Assembly (NCBI RefSeq): GCF_000374545.1 | Contig: NZ_KB894588.1 | Span: 1-64,000, forward strand | DNA: 64,000 nt | Source of the DNA: Anaeromusa acidaminophila DSM 3853 | GTDB taxonomy: Bacteria > Bacillota > Negativicutes > Anaeromusales > Anaeromusaceae | Direction of reading: 5' to 3' | In this document: one piece after another, positions 1-10,292 of the stretch | How positions within the stretch are numbered: the first letter of the stretch is position 1 | Layout: every line of letters starts with the position of its first letter | Made by a program: the position numbers and the translations under genes | Notes under the pieces: generated by a model | The model's database searches: none | Seen by the model: only the letters and a program-made list of their open reading frames with translations | Told to the model about the DNA's origin: nothing

Positions 1-180
1 GGAGCGATATCCTTGGCGTCCTTCACTACGCTCGGATTTTTCAGCGCCAAGCTTTCCTTCTACTTCGGCTTCCATAAGCCGTTCACAGAGCCATTTGAGC
101 ATAGATAACATGGGTTCTTCGTCCAACACAAATTTCATTAGCATTTTTTCGAAAGGTACGGTAGAATTTTGGTAAGCCAT
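1..180 (-). CDS. IS256-family (Mutator-type) transposase, N-terminal 60 residues
   Basis: Partial gene; the rest lies before base 1. ATG at 180 is preceded by an AAAGGAG ribosome site. The 60 visible residues contain the family hallmark near the end: a WLCERLMEAE segment followed by a GKLGAEKSERSEGRQGYRS-like stretch, which in IS256 transposases marks the start of the DNA-binding region. The catalytic DDE residues would be downstream and are not visible. Family assignment is from remembered sequence pattern. Whether the full copy is intact is unknown. Confidence 0.85.
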   Translation of the reverse strand, partial: MAYQNSTVPFEKMLMKFVLDEEPMLSMLKWLCERLMEAEVEGKLGAEKSERSEGRQGYRS

Positions 181-264
181 CGATTACACACTCCTTTGGG
201 TTTGCTAGCACTTACCTTTTCGGAGTTTTCGATGGCTTTTCCTTTTTCACTTTTGCGAACTTAA
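181..264. other. Noncoding left flank of the IS256-type element
   Basis: Between the transposase start at 180 and the IS3 coding remnant at ~265 there is a short A/T-rich leader with no open frame. It should hold the terminal inverted repeat and transposase promoter of the IS256-type element, but the repeat cannot be defined without the other end. Confidence 0.4.
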
Positions 265-396
265 TTCTACGCTATCAGAACGGAATTGATACATGCAATC
301 CGTAGCTATATTCACTACTACAACTTTGAACGGTTGCAACGAAAGCTGGGCGTTATGACACCTTATGAATACCATGAACACTACAGTGCTGCATAA
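265..396 (+). pseudogene. IS3-family transposase (IS150-like OrfB), C-terminal fragment
   Basis: A plus-strand frame from ~265 to the TAA at 394-396 translates to the closing ~43 residues of an IS3-family integrase-type transposase: ELIHAIRSYIHYYNFERL is followed by a KLGVMTPYEYHEHY tail. IS3/IS150 OrfB proteins typically end in a YIHxYN...RxQxKL...MTPxEYR pattern. There is no start codon and the upstream part, including the DDE core, is missing. The frame is closed by a stop at 262-264, right where the IS256-type flank begins. I read it as the stump left after IS256 insertion. Confidence 0.8.
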
Positions 397-401
397 GAAA
401 A

Positions 402-427
402 ACAGCCCATCCAACTGGATGAGCTGT
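402..427 (-). terminator. Hairpin with T-run, minus strand
   Basis: Eleven-base arms (one mismatch) around a short loop, followed on the minus strand by TTTTTCTT. It lies in the noncoding tail of the IS3-type element, ~120 bases past pyrR, and could end the lspA-rluD-pyrR transcript. The rest of 428-549 shows the presumed IS3 right end and no convincing gene. Confidence 0.5.
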
Positions 428-549
428 ATAGAAAATCTTTATGTTTTTAATTGTCCTATTGACGGGGTGCACACCAAACCGGACAGCTTTTTCCGTTATC
501 TCTCTGTCACACCGTTCTCTTGTTCGTCCTTCGTGCCCAACAAGTTCTC

Positions 550-2050
<1,501 letters not shown>

Positions 2051-2054
<4 letters not shown>

Positions 2055-2500
2055 TCTGACGTTTCCCGTCCTTCCTCCCGCAGCAAGCCCCAAACAATCA
2101 GAGCCGCTCCCAGGCAAATGCCAATATCAGCTAGATTAAAAATAGGCCAAATACGAAAATCTAAATAGTCAATAACAGCCCCAAAACGAACTCGATCTAA
2201 CAGATTTCCTACCGCACCGCCAGCTAGCAAACTCATGCCAAATCGAACCCATATACCTTGCGCCGCCAGCTCTTTATAGGCAAAAGCTAGAAAAGCCAGT
2301 AAAAATGCGGCTATAACAATAAAGAACAAGGTCTGGTTTTCAAAAAGCCCAAAGGCTGCCCCCGGGTTTTGAATATAAGTTAAATGAAAAATGCCAGGCA
2401 GCACAGGAATGGATTCCCCTAACTGCATAGTCCCGGAAAATATTTTTTTTAGCAACTGATCGGCAATAGCCAGCGCCACGCCCCAAACAAACACCTTCAA
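2051..2500 (-). CDS. lspA: Signal peptidase II (prolipoprotein signal peptidase)
   Basis: Integral membrane aspartyl protease that removes signal peptides from lipoproteins after lipidation. Four hydrophobic segments are visible. The conserved blocks are GNLLDRVRFGAVIDYLDF and FNLADIGI; the catalytic pair should be D111 (VIDY) and D125 (NLAD), counting from the chosen start. I chose the TTG at 2500 because AGGAGAG lies six bases upstream and the product (149 aa) then begins at the first membrane helix; a GTG at 2527 would add nine residues without a ribosome site. A weak TTTTGC/TAAAAT promoter is possible near 2545-2575. First gene of lspA-rluD-pyrR. Confidence 0.93.
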
Positions 2501-2576
2501 TACATTCTCTCCTGCCACTAAAACCACTTGGTTCCTTAATTATTTTATTGTACAGGGAAATCAAGCAAAAGGCAAA

Positions 2577-2611
2577 GAAAAAGAGGTCCGGCTGAGCCAG
2601 ACTCTCTTTTT
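2577..2611 (-). terminator. Rho-independent terminator after ileS
   Basis: An imperfect ~15-base stem with loop TCA ends on the minus strand in CTCTTTTTC, 33 bases beyond the ileS stop. Confidence 0.75.
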
Positions 2612-2643
2612 CAAGCCTTTTGCTTTTTCCAGTTACCCTTAGT

Positions 2644-5454
2644 TTATTTGCTTAATACCGCAGCGCAGCGCGCGCACAAAGTCGGATGCTCTTCATTTTC
2701 TCCGACTGACTGGCTGTAAATCCAGCAACGTTCGCATTTTTCACCTTTAGCTGGCTGCACAAGCACCGCCATATCGCCGGCTTCGTTACGCACGGCGTTC
2801 TCCGGAGCTTCTGCCAAAGGCATTACTTCCGCCCCGGAAGTAATGGTCAAGGAAGCCAGTTCACCGGCAGTCAAGCCGGAAAGAAGCGCCAGATTTTCTT
2901 CTGCTGTATACACAACCAGGTTGGCATCCAACGAATGACCAATATCCTTATTGCGTCGAGCCTGTTCCAAAGCCTTCATAATATCGCTGCGCACCGCGAG
3001 AAGCTTAGTCCATTTAGCGTCCAGCGCTTCATCCAGATGCTGCGGGCAGGCTTCCGGCCACTCGCTCAATTGAATACTCTCCAAAGGTTCTTGACCGCTT
3101 TGCTGGGGCAGGTACCGCCAAATTTCTTCGCCAGTAAAGGTCAGGACCGGCGCCACCAGCGACAACAAGGTCATGGTTATCTTATGCATAACCGTTTGCG
3201 CCGCCCGACGACGCTGATCATCCGGCAATTCCGCATAGAGGCGGTCTTTAATGATATCCAGATACACGGAGCTGAGATCAATGGTACAGAAATTATGAAT
3301 AGTGTGATACAGCGTATGGAATTCATACCGATCATACGCCGCTGTCACTTTTTCCCGCACTTGTTCCAAACGCAAAAGCGCCCAGCGATCCAGCTCGCTC
3401 AGTTGCTCATAAGCAACTGCATGCTGATTTGCATCAAAATCATTAAGATTGCTCAACATATAGCGGAAAGTATTGCGGATTTTGCGATAAATTTCCGCCA
3501 GTTGTTTGAGAATGTCATTGGAAATACGCACATCTCCCTGGTAGTCAGCGGAAACCACCCACAGACGCAGAATATCGGCGCCGTATTGTTTGATGACCTG
3601 TTCCGGGAAAATGACGTTACCAACAGACTTGCTCATTTTGCGGCCTTCACCGTCCACAACAAAGCCATGTGTCAATACGGCCTTATAAGGAGCTCGTCCC
3701 CTCGTAGCCACGGAGGTGAGCAAGGAAGACTGGAACCAACCGCGATGCTGATCGCTACCTTCCAAGTACATGTCCGCTGGCCAAGCAAGCTCTTCACGCT
3801 GTTCCAATACCGCTGCATGACTAGAGCCGCTATCGAACCAAACATCCATGATGTCCGATTCCTTGCGGAAGTGGTCATGTCCGCACTTGGGGCAAGTCGT
3901 TCCTGATGGCAAAATATCTTCGGCGTCATACTTCCACCAAGCATCCGAGCCTTCCCGTCCGAAAAGAGACGACACGGCATGAATGGTGTCATCATTAATC
4001 AGCGGTTCATTACACTCGCGGCAATAGAAAATCGGGATTGGCACGCCCCAAACCCGCTGCCGGGAAATGCACCAGTCTTGACGATCCGCCACCATATTGT
4101 GAATGCGTTCTTCGCCCCAGCCTGGATACCATTTGACGTCGCGAATAGCGGCTAACGCTTCTTCCCGATAGCCGGCTACCGAAGAAAACCACTGTTCTGT
4201 AGCTCGATAGATTACCGGATTTTTACAACGCCAGCAATGGGCGTACTGGTGACGAATGGATCCTTTGGCCAAAAGCAAGCCGCGGCCTGCCAATTCCTTG
4301 ATAATGGGCACATTGGCGTCTTCGATCTGCATGCCCGCAAAAGGACCGGCTTCTTCCGTAAATACGCCGCTAGGATTCACCGGATTGATAACAGGCAAAC
4401 CATATTTCTTACCGACTTCAAAGTCTTCCGGACCATGTCCCGGCGCCGTGTGCACGCAGCCGGTGCCTTGCTCCAACGTGACATGCTCGCCCAGCACGAT
4501 GGGAGCTTGGCGTTCCAAGAAGGGATGATGGAAGATCAAGCCTTCCACATCGCTGCCTTTAAAACGTTCCAAAATGGTAAAGTTCTCTTTTTTAGCTGCT
4601 TGAACTACCTGCTCCGCCAATTCTGCAGCTAGCAGATACACTTCTTCATCCACTTTCACCCAGGCATACTCGATATCCGGATGCAGGGCAATCCCCGCAT
4701 TAGCAGGCAGCGTCCAGGTCGTCGTCGTCCAAATGACCGCATACGTTTTCGAGGCATCTACGCCGGCAGGCAGCTTCCCTTTCGCGTCAACCAAAGGAAA
4801 CTTCACGAAAATAGAGTGCGATTTTTTCTCAGCATACTCGATTTCCGCTTCCGCCAGCGCTGTTTCACAAGACACGCACCAGTATACGGTTTTAAGTCCT
4901 TTATAAATATGGCCTTTTTTCGCCATTTCGCCAAACACTTCAATTTGCTTGGCTTCATAAGCTGGCTTCAAGGTCACATAAGGGTTATCCCAGTCGCCGC
5001 AAACGCCCAAACGTTTGAAATCGCTGCGCTGGGCATCAATCCATTTGTGGGCGTATGCATTGCATTCCTGACGCAGTTGCAGCGGGTCTAGTTCATGACG
5101 GTTTAAGCCCAAATTTTTAATGGCTGCATGCTCAATCGGCAGGCCATGGGTATCCCAGCCAGGCACATAGGGAGCCTGAAAACCGCGCAGTGTCTTATAT
5201 TTGATAATGATATCCTTTAAGACTTTATTAATGGTATGACCAATGTGAATATTACCGTTAGCATAGGGAGGTCCATCATGCAAAATGAACTTCTCTTTGC
5301 CGGCGCGACGCGCCACGCGCTTTTTATCAATATCGTTCTTTTGCCAGAAATCAATGATTTCCGGCTCGCGTTGAGGCAGATTGCCTCGCATAGGAAATTG
5401 AGTTTCCGGTAAATTAAGAGTTTTGCTATAATCCACTGTTTCCTGCACCTCCAA
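2644..5454 (-). CDS. ileS: Isoleucyl-tRNA synthetase
   Basis: Charges tRNA-Ile. The 936-residue class I synthetase shows HIGH at 70-73, the connective/editing region with the WTTTTWTLPAN block, KMSKS in GRKMSKSVGNV at about residue 600, the anticodon-binding domain, and a C-terminal zinc site with two CxxC pairs (CERC, CARC). This length and the terminal zinc finger match bacterial type-1 IleS, the usual Bacillota form. ATG at 5454 is preceded by an AGGTGCAGG-type ribosome site inside the leader. It is transcribed alone: isoleucine T-box and promoter upstream, terminator at 2577-2611. Residues expected for sensitivity to mupirocin were not assessed. Confidence 0.97.
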   Translation of the reverse strand: MEVQETVDYSKTLNLPETQFPMRGNLPQREPEIIDFWQKNDIDKKRVARRAGKEKFILHDGPPYANGNIHIGHTINKVLKDIIIKYKTLRGFQAPYVPGWDTHGLPIEHAAIKNLGLNRHELDPLQLRQECNAYAHKWIDAQRSDFKRLGVCGDWDNPYVTLKPAYEAKQIEVFGEMAKKGHIYKGLKTVYWCVSCETALAEAEIEYAEKKSHSIFVKFPLVDAKGKLPAGVDASKTYAVIWTTTTWTLPANAGIALHPDIEYAWVKVDEEVYLLAAELAEQVVQAAKKENFTILERFKGSDVEGLIFHHPFLERQAPIVLGEHVTLEQGTGCVHTAPGHGPEDFEVGKKYGLPVINPVNPSGVFTEEAGPFAGMQIEDANVPIIKELAGRGLLLAKGSIRHQYAHCWRCKNPVIYRATEQWFSSVAGYREEALAAIRDVKWYPGWGEERIHNMVADRQDWCISRQRVWGVPIPIFYCRECNEPLINDDTIHAVSSLFGREGSDAWWKYDAEDILPSGTTCPKCGHDHFRKESDIMDVWFDSGSSHAAVLEQREELAWPADMYLEGSDQHRGWFQSSLLTSVATRGRAPYKAVLTHGFVVDGEGRKMSKSVGNVIFPEQVIKQYGADILRLWVVSADYQGDVRISNDILKQLAEIYRKIRNTFRYMLSNLNDFDANQHAVAYEQLSELDRWALLRLEQVREKVTAAYDRYEFHTLYHTIHNFCTIDLSSVYLDIIKDRLYAELPDDQRRRAAQTVMHKITMTLLSLVAPVLTFTGEEIWRYLPQQSGQEPLESIQLSEWPEACPQHLDEALDAKWTKLLAVRSDIMKALEQARRNKDIGHSLDANLVVYTAEENLALLSGLTAGELASLTITSGAEVMPLAEAPENAVRNEAGDMAVLVQPAKGEKCERCWIYSQSVGENEEHPTLCARCAAVLSK

Positions 5455-5457
5455 AAT

Positions 5458-5704
5458 ACATAAAAGCCCCCCGTCCCGGAAAGGGACGAGAGGCTATTTT
5501 CCCGTGGTACCACCCTTGTGACCGCCATAGCGGCCGCTTGCGGACACAGTAACGCGTGTCATACGGAAAACGACACATTATAGCCGTTTTCAGCTCCAGA
5601 ATGATCTTCCGCACACTGCTTCAGCCGGGCTCCCACCCTTCCCGGTTCGCTGCGTTCCACCTGCATGCGTACTGTTTCCTTCATTGCCGATTCTGCATAT
5701 TTGA
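5458..5704 (-). promoter_or_regulatory. T-box leader, isoleucine specific
   Basis: The ileS leader carries the T-box core AGGGTGGTACCACG at 5503-5516, followed by a terminator (5464-5494) ending in CTTTTA. Stem I closes with GCAGAAT pairing ATTCTG; immediately before the 3' strand lies ATC at 5603-5605, an isoleucine codon in the specifier position, followed by A as expected. Uncharged tRNA-Ile should pair with it and let transcription continue into ileS. Confidence 0.93.
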
Positions 5705-5709
5705 AACAC

Positions 5710-5738
5710 ATTATACACAAGTTTTACCCAAAAAGCAA
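5710..5738 (-). promoter_or_regulatory. Promoter of the ileS T-box transcript
   Basis: TTGCTT (5733-5738), 17-base spacer, TATAAT (5710-5715), placing the start just upstream of T-box stem I. Confidence 0.8.
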
Positions 5739-5759
5739 TGTACCGGTCATTAAGGACCT

Positions 5760-6221
5760 CTATTCAGCCAGTTCTCTTCTTGCTTCCTTTTCCTCCAACA
5801 AATCCAGTTGGGATTGGGCTAACATGCGCATGCGTGAACGAAACAGCTGTCCTTGCGCACGCAGATCATCACATTCGGCCTGAATCCGTTGTAGTTGGGC
5901 ATTAGCCTCATCAATAATTCGCCGGCTTTCCACTTCCGCTTCCTTACGAAGCAAATCCGCTTCTTTCCTAGCGTTAACCTTGACCTCTTCCGCCGCTTCC
6001 TGCGCTACAACCAAGGTATTATGCAATGTATTTTCCAGGTTTTGAAAATACTGTATCTGCGACTTCAACCGCTCTGTTGTTTCACGCAGATCTATATTAG
6101 TTCGATACAGTTCTTCATAGTCATGAAGAACTTGCTCGAGAAACTCATCGACTTCAGCTTCGTTGTAACCTCTAAAAGCTTTGCGAAACTCCTGGTTCTG
6201 AATATCCAACGGCGTAAGCAT
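5760..6221 (-). CDS. divIVA: DivIVA-family pole/septum protein
   Basis: Curvature-sensing coiled-coil scaffold that sits at septa and poles. The 153-residue product begins MLTPLDI and has the membrane-binding N-terminal domain (FRGYNEAEVDEFL at ~19-31), then a long coiled coil rich in E, A, R and Q to the end. ATG at 6221 was chosen because an AGGGGGA site lies upstream and family members start MLTPLDI; an ATG at 6251 overlaps ylmH but adds ten non-family residues. It follows ylmH directly, as in most Bacillota, and is the last gene of the division group before the ileS promoter. Confidence 0.93.
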   Translation of the reverse strand: MLTPLDIQNQEFRKAFRGYNEAEVDEFLEQVLHDYEELYRTNIDLRETTERLKSQIQYFQNLENTLHNTLVVAQEAAEEVKVNARKEADLLRKEAEVESRRIIDEANAQLQRIQAECDDLRAQGQLFRSRMRMLAQSQLDLLEEKEARRELAE

Positions 6222-6247
6222 GATTCCTGTCCCCCTAATTGCTGCAT

Positions 6248-7036
6248 TCATAAATATCGTCGTAACAGCAGACTCAAACGACCCTTTTTCGTCTCCCCTA
6301 GGATTTCAACAATTTCCACGCGGCCTCGACCGCGCAAAGAAAGAACATCTCCCTGTTGCACACTCTGCGAACCGCCTTTGGCCGGTTGCCAATTAACCCG
6401 CAGCTTATCGGCTTTAATCTCTTCAGCCATCCGGCTCCTGGATACGCCATACCCGGAAGCCGCCACCACATCCAGACGCAAAGAAGGAACCGTCGTTTTA
6501 ATTTCTTTGACGGTTTCCTCTTTAGGCTCAAGCTCTGCTAAAGAAATTTCCTTGGTACTCACTTGAGCGCCGCCTAAATAAGACAGCTGCTGCAATAAAT
6601 AATCTCCCAAAGGCGCATCAGTCAACACCTGACAGCCTTCGCCGGTCATCAAGATATCTCCCAAGACCTCACGCTCAATGCCTACTCCCAGCAAGCCTCC
6701 CAAAACATCCCTGTGCGAAAGGCGCTCATAACGCTTGTCCCAAGAAACAGCAATCGCCCTCAAGCCAAAATCGACTGCGCCGTAATATTCCGCAGATACA
6801 AACGCAGCTTTAACACGTTCCGCCCGTTCATAACCGCCTTGCAGCTCAAGTCGTATTTTTCCTTCCCACTGGGCTGCCACGGTTTCCGCTACGGAAATTC
6901 CGGCAGGATCCAGAAAATCACTGACTCGAAACCGACGCGAGCGAAGAGCTTGTTCAGCCAAATCAAGCAATCTAGCGGCTAAAATATCCTGGCCGCTACT
7001 TTTATAATACCGTAAAATTTTTTCCCGATTATTCAC
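6248..7036 (-). CDS. ylmH: YlmH-type S4-domain RNA-binding protein
   Basis: YlmH-type proteins bind stalled 50S subunits or rRNA through an S4 domain. The 262-residue product has the YlmH N-terminal region (SHRDVLGGLLGVGIEREVLGDI at ~107-128) and an S4 motif at ~185-245 (LRLDVVAASGYGVSRSRMAEEI). GTG at 7036 overlaps the proC stop (GTGA); AAAGG lies upstream. Its own stop overlaps an ATG in front of divIVA. The sepF-to-divIVA neighbourhood is typical. Role in ribosome quality control is known for relatives and inferred here. Confidence 0.9.
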   Translation of the reverse strand: MNNREKILRYYKSSGQDILAARLLDLAEQALRSRRFRVSDFLDPAGISVAETVAAQWEGKIRLELQGGYERAERVKAAFVSAEYYGAVDFGLRAIAVSWDKRYERLSHRDVLGGLLGVGIEREVLGDILMTGEGCQVLTDAPLGDYLLQQLSYLGGAQVSTKEISLAELEPKEETVKEIKTTVPSLRLDVVAASGYGVSRSRMAEEIKADKLRVNWQPAKGGSQSVQQGDVLSLRGRGRVEIVEILGETKKGRLSLLLRRYL

Positions 7037-7872
7037 GAATTGCCTTTCCCCATTTCCTTGGAACGCTCCGTTGCCGCTACTACTGCGTCAATTAAAGCGG
7101 CGCGTACATTATGGCTTTCCAGGGCATGTAAACCGGCAATGGAAGTTCCTCCAGGAGAGGCAACCATGTCACGCAAAACAGCCGGATGCTGCCCCGTTTG
7201 CACCACCATTTTCGCTGCGCCCAACAAAGTCTGCGCAGCCATAAGAATAGCGTTTTTCCGAGAAAGGCCGACACGTACGCCAGCATCCGCTAAGGCGTCA
7301 ATCATAAGAAAGGCATACGAAGGGCCGCTGCCAGACAAGCCAGTGATAGCATCCAACAAGTTTTCATCCACTTTTTCCACGCGCCCCACGGCGGAAAATA
7401 CGGCCCTAGCCGCCTGGTCCGCCTCTTGGTCCGCACGGCTGCCCAAGGCAAACGCAGTCATGCCTTCTCCCACCGCTACCGGAGTGTTAGGCATGACCCG
7501 AACAACACGATGCTTGCGAAAATGGCTTTCCAAAAAATCTAACGGAATCCCGGCCGCAACAGACAAAATCAACGTCGTCGATTTTGTAGCCAACGCCAAC
7601 GTAGAAATAATTTGCTTTAGCACTTGCGGTTTGACCGTTAGAAATAAAATATCTGCAGCCCCTGTCAGGGCAGCCGCGCTTTCACTGCCACGTACTCCAT
7701 AGGTTTGTTCTAACACCTGCAAGCGTTCTTCCGAGGTGTCAAATACAAGCAAATCTTCTTGCGCTGCCATTTCCTTATCCAGAAGGCCTCTCAGCAATGC
7801 TTCGGCGATAGCTCCTCCTCCTAAAAAGCCGATCGTCTTGCCTTGCAAAACCTGTTTTAATTGTTCATCCAT
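7033..7872 (-). CDS. proC: Pyrroline-5-carboxylate reductase
   Basis: Final step of proline synthesis: reduces pyrroline-5-carboxylate with NAD(P)H. The 279-residue protein has the Rossmann start IGFLGGGAIAEALLRGL at ~14-30, VMPNTP near 125, and the C-terminal signature DMVASPGGTSIAGLHALE at ~231-248, a normal full-length P5CR. ATG at 7872 lies inside the last 16 bases of sepF, so translation is probably coupled. In many Bacillota this slot between sepF and ylmH is held by ylmG (yggT); here proC occupies it and no yggT-like membrane gene is present. Confidence 0.96.
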   Translation of the reverse strand: MDEQLKQVLQGKTIGFLGGGAIAEALLRGLLDKEMAAQEDLLVFDTSEERLQVLEQTYGVRGSESAAALTGAADILFLTVKPQVLKQIISTLALATKSTTLILSVAAGIPLDFLESHFRKHRVVRVMPNTPVAVGEGMTAFALGSRADQEADQAARAVFSAVGRVEKVDENLLDAITGLSGSGPSYAFLMIDALADAGVRVGLSRKNAILMAAQTLLGAAKMVVQTGQHPAVLRDMVASPGGTSIAGLHALESHNVRAALIDAVVAATERSKEMGKGNS

Positions 7873-8327
7873 GGTACAACCGTCCTATCCTGATCATCAT
7901 AGGTATAAGCAACATCCACATTAGCAGGCGCGCAAAGGAAAATATGATGTCCCACTTTTTGAATACTGCCTCCTAATGCATAGGTGGTGCCACTCATAAA
8001 ATCAATCATGCGCTTAGCTACGTCTTTATCGGTACCTTCAAAATTAACGACTACCGGTTTGCGATTTTTCAAATAATCCGCCACATGCTGTACATCATCA
8101 AAGGCAGCCGGCTCTACAACCATGACCTTCATCTGCTTAGAAGCAGCCGCTGCGCTCCCCATGGAGGTATTCGGCAAATTAACCACATTATTCTGTACCG
8201 CAGAAGGTCTGGCGCTGCGCGGCGCACGTTCTTCAGCAGCAGGTTGCTGCGATTGTTGTTCTTGTTCCTTAGCGTCTCCCGGCTCGATCAATCCCAATGT
8301 GCCGCACACTTTTTCTATAAATTTCAT
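7857..8327 (-). CDS. sepF: Cell-division protein SepF
   Basis: Membrane-attached FtsZ-binding protein that bundles or anchors FtsZ filaments. The 156-residue product has an amphipathic N-terminus (MKFIEKVCGTLGL), a low-complexity Q/A/P-rich linker (~18-60), and the globular SepF domain from ~65 (VMVVEPAAFDD, NRKPVVVNFEG, DFMSGTTYALGGSIQKVG). In the absence of ftsA from this cluster, SepF is the obvious candidate for tethering FtsZ to the membrane; that is inference. It directly follows yggS, with no spacer. Confidence 0.95.
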   Translation of the reverse strand: MKFIEKVCGTLGLIEPGDAKEQEQQSQQPAAEERAPRSARPSAVQNNVVNLPNTSMGSAAAASKQMKVMVVEPAAFDDVQHVADYLKNRKPVVVNFEGTDKDVAKRMIDFMSGTTYALGGSIQKVGHHIFLCAPANVDVAYTYDDQDRTVVPWMNN

Positions 8328-9047
8328 CTAACCTTCCTCCTTTGGAGCATATTGCCTAGCTCCGAATAACGCCGTACCGACACGCACCATATTGGCGCCT
8401 TCTTGAATGGCAACCTCAAAATCATTACTCATGCCCATGGAAAGCCACTGCCACTCACAATGCGGCAGTAACGCCGCCCGTAAAGCTGCAAATAAGCTAT
8501 AACCTTCCTGAAATACAGGCCGCACCGACTCAACATTCTCTGCTAAGGGAGCAATCGTCATTAAGCCTTTTATTTTCACATGCGGCCATTGCGCAGCCTG
8601 CCTAGAAAGTTCCCATACTTTACTCGGTTCCATACCAAATTTACTTTCTTCACCTGAAACATTCACCTGCAACAATACTTCCTGACAAACACCTTGTTTA
8701 GCCGCTTCCTGCTCAATTTGCTGCAACAACCGTTCACTATCTACGGAGTGAATCAGCGCAACTTTTCCAACGATTTGTTTGGCCTTATTAGTCTGCAAAT
8801 GACCAATTAGATGCCATTGCGCCTTAACGCCAATATGTTCTATTTTAGGCAAAGCTTCTTGGACCCGATTTTCACCAAACACCGAATGTCCCGCTTCTAA
8901 AGCTTCTTCAATTGCTTCAACAGCATGGTTTTTACTCACAGCAATTAGGCAAACCGGTCCTGGCTGCTCGATTTCGGATTTGCGAGAGGCCAACGCCTTC
9001 GCGATTCTCCCTTCCACCGCCTGCAGGCGTTCTGAAATCGACGACAT
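8328..9047 (-). CDS. yggS: YggS/YlmE-family PLP-binding protein
   Basis: Pyridoxal-phosphate homeostasis protein, a single-domain alanine-racemase-like barrel without known enzymatic turnover. The 239-residue product has the PLP lysine in LIAVSKN (K39), FGENRVQEALPK at ~76-88, WHLIGHLQTNKAK at ~98-110, and SMGMSNDFEVAI near 204. ATG at 9047 has a GGGGAA-type ribosome site. It lies between ftsZ, from which it is separated by a terminator, and sepF, the standard ylmE position. The promoter for yggS-sepF-proC-ylmH-divIVA was not found; read-through from ftsZ is possible. Confidence 0.95.
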   Translation of the reverse strand: MSSISERLQAVEGRIAKALASRKSEIEQPGPVCLIAVSKNHAVEAIEEALEAGHSVFGENRVQEALPKIEHIGVKAQWHLIGHLQTNKAKQIVGKVALIHSVDSERLLQQIEQEAAKQGVCQEVLLQVNVSGEESKFGMEPSKVWELSRQAAQWPHVKIKGLMTIAPLAENVESVRPVFQEGYSLFAALRAALLPHCEWQWLSMGMSNDFEVAIQEGANMVRVGTALFGARQYAPKEEG

Positions 9048-9101
9048 ATTTTGTTCCCCCTAGCATACTCCCTACCCTTGCAGTGGCTCTCATTTAAGAA
9101 A

Positions 9102-9128
9102 AAAGAGCATGGGAGTCCCATGCTCTTT
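9102..9128 (-). terminator. Hairpin after ftsZ
   Basis: AAAGAGCATGGG pairs with CCCATGCTCTTT around a 3-base loop, just past the ftsZ stop, with a TTTTTTCTT tail on the minus strand. Confidence 0.8.
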
Positions 9129-9133
9129 GCGAA

Positions 9134-10192
9134 TTACCTCTTGTGCATGAAGACCGGCACGTCTAGGCTAAAGTCAGGAACTTGTCCCACTCGTTCCTTT
9201 TTGCCTTCATTACCGCCAACTTGTACAGACCGCGCCGAGCGTTGATCGAAACCGGTCGCAATAACCGTAACCCTGACTTCATCTTGCAAAGTTTCGTCAA
9301 TGACAGCACCAAAAATCAAGTTCACTTCCGGATCTGCGGCCTGTTCAATGATAGCCGCCGCCTCGTTAACCTCGAACAAGCTTAAATTAGTACCACCGGT
9401 AATATTCAGCAGTACTCCTTTGGCTCCATCAATGGAAGTTTCCAACAAAGGACTCTTAATAGCCGCTTCCGCCGCCGCAATGGCTCGTCCTTCTCCCGCA
9501 GCAACGCCTACTCCCATCAACGCCGAGCCGGTATCGCTCATTATCGTCTTCACATCGGCAAAATCCAAGTTAATTAAACCAGGAACAGCGATCAAATCAG
9601 AAATGCCTTGAACACCTTGCCGCAATACATCGTCGGCAATCCGAAAGGCTTCCATAATGGGCGTCCGCTTATCGACTACCTGCATCAAACGATCATTCGG
9701 AATTGTAATTAGCGTATCCACGCGTTCTTTTAAATTAGCAATTCCTTTTTCCGCTTGCTTAAAGCGGCGCTTCCCTTCAAAAGAAAACGGCTTTGTAACT
9801 ACGCCGACCGTAAGAGCTCCTACTTCTCGAGCACATTCGGCAACAACCGGCGCAGCGCCAGTTCCAGTACCGCCGCCCATGCCAGCGGTCACAAACACCA
9901 TATCGGCCCCTCGCAAGGCCTTAATCAACTCTTCGCGGCTTTCCTGAGCGGCTAAATCACCAACTTCCGGATTAGCGCCCGCGCCTAGGCCTTTGGTCAG
10001 CTTTTCCCCAATCTGGATACGATAAGGCGCCTGTGCCTGCAGCAAAGCTTGAGCATCGGTATTTACGGAAATAAACTCCACGCCCTTCAATCCTGCTGCA
10101 ATCATGCGATTGACGGCATTGTTTCCGCCGCCGCCTACCCCTACTACTTTAATGGTTGCTAGATGCTCCAACTCCATGTCAAATTCCAACAT
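9134..10192 (-). CDS. ftsZ: Cell-division GTPase FtsZ
   Basis: Tubulin-like GTPase that forms the Z-ring. The 352-residue protein has the GTP-binding signature GGGTGTG at 106-112, the GNNAVNRM block near 23, and the synergy-loop region [11 protein letters not shown] near 208. The C-terminal variable linker is short (~15-20 residues), and the terminal conserved peptide reads DVPVFMHKR rather than the common DIPxFLRxR. ATG at 10192 follows AAGGAGGA. A TATAAG element near 10250 may be part of a private promoter. ftsA, its usual upstream partner, is not in the cluster; the upstream gene is sbp. Confidence 0.97.
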   Translation of the reverse strand: MLEFDMELEHLATIKVVGVGGGGNNAVNRMIAAGLKGVEFISVNTDAQALLQAQAPYRIQIGEKLTKGLGAGANPEVGDLAAQESREELIKALRGADMVFVTAGMGGGTGTGAAPVVAECAREVGALTVGVVTKPFSFEGKRRFKQAEKGIANLKERVDTLITIPNDRLMQVVDKRTPIMEAFRIADDVLRQGVQGISDLIAVPGLINLDFADVKTIMSDTGSALMGVGVAAGEGRAIAAAEAAIKSPLLETSIDGAKGVLLNITGGTNLSLFEVNEAAAIIEQAADPEVNLIFGAVIDETLQDEVRVTVIATGFDQRSARSVQVGGNEGKKERVGQVPDFSLDVPVFMHKR

Positions 10193-10292
10193 GAACGAAA
10201 ATCCTCCTTACGTCAAGGCTAAACGCCCTGCTGCATGCGAAAAAACTTATAATTACTTCCACACGGTATTTCCATTTTCCTCTTTACGGAAG

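Larger units (their letters stand above)
1..480. mobile_element. Nested insertion-sequence remnants (IS256-type against IS3-type)
   Basis: The first ~260 bases read on the minus strand as the beginning of an IS256-family element. From about 265 the plus strand reads as the last part of an IS3-family transposase followed by the noncoding end of that element. The two coding fragments point away from each other and meet without an intergenic spacer, which suggests that the IS256-type element inserted into the IS3-type transposase gene. The left part lies outside the window, so the inverted repeats and target duplication cannot be checked. The right edge near 475-480 is an estimate, based on resemblance of 446-475 to IS3-family ends. 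Confidence 0.7.

Noticed and set aside
2935-3906. 323-residue frame antisense to ileS
   Set aside because: Complete overlap with the well-supported ileS, no ribosome site, composition of a reverse shadow.
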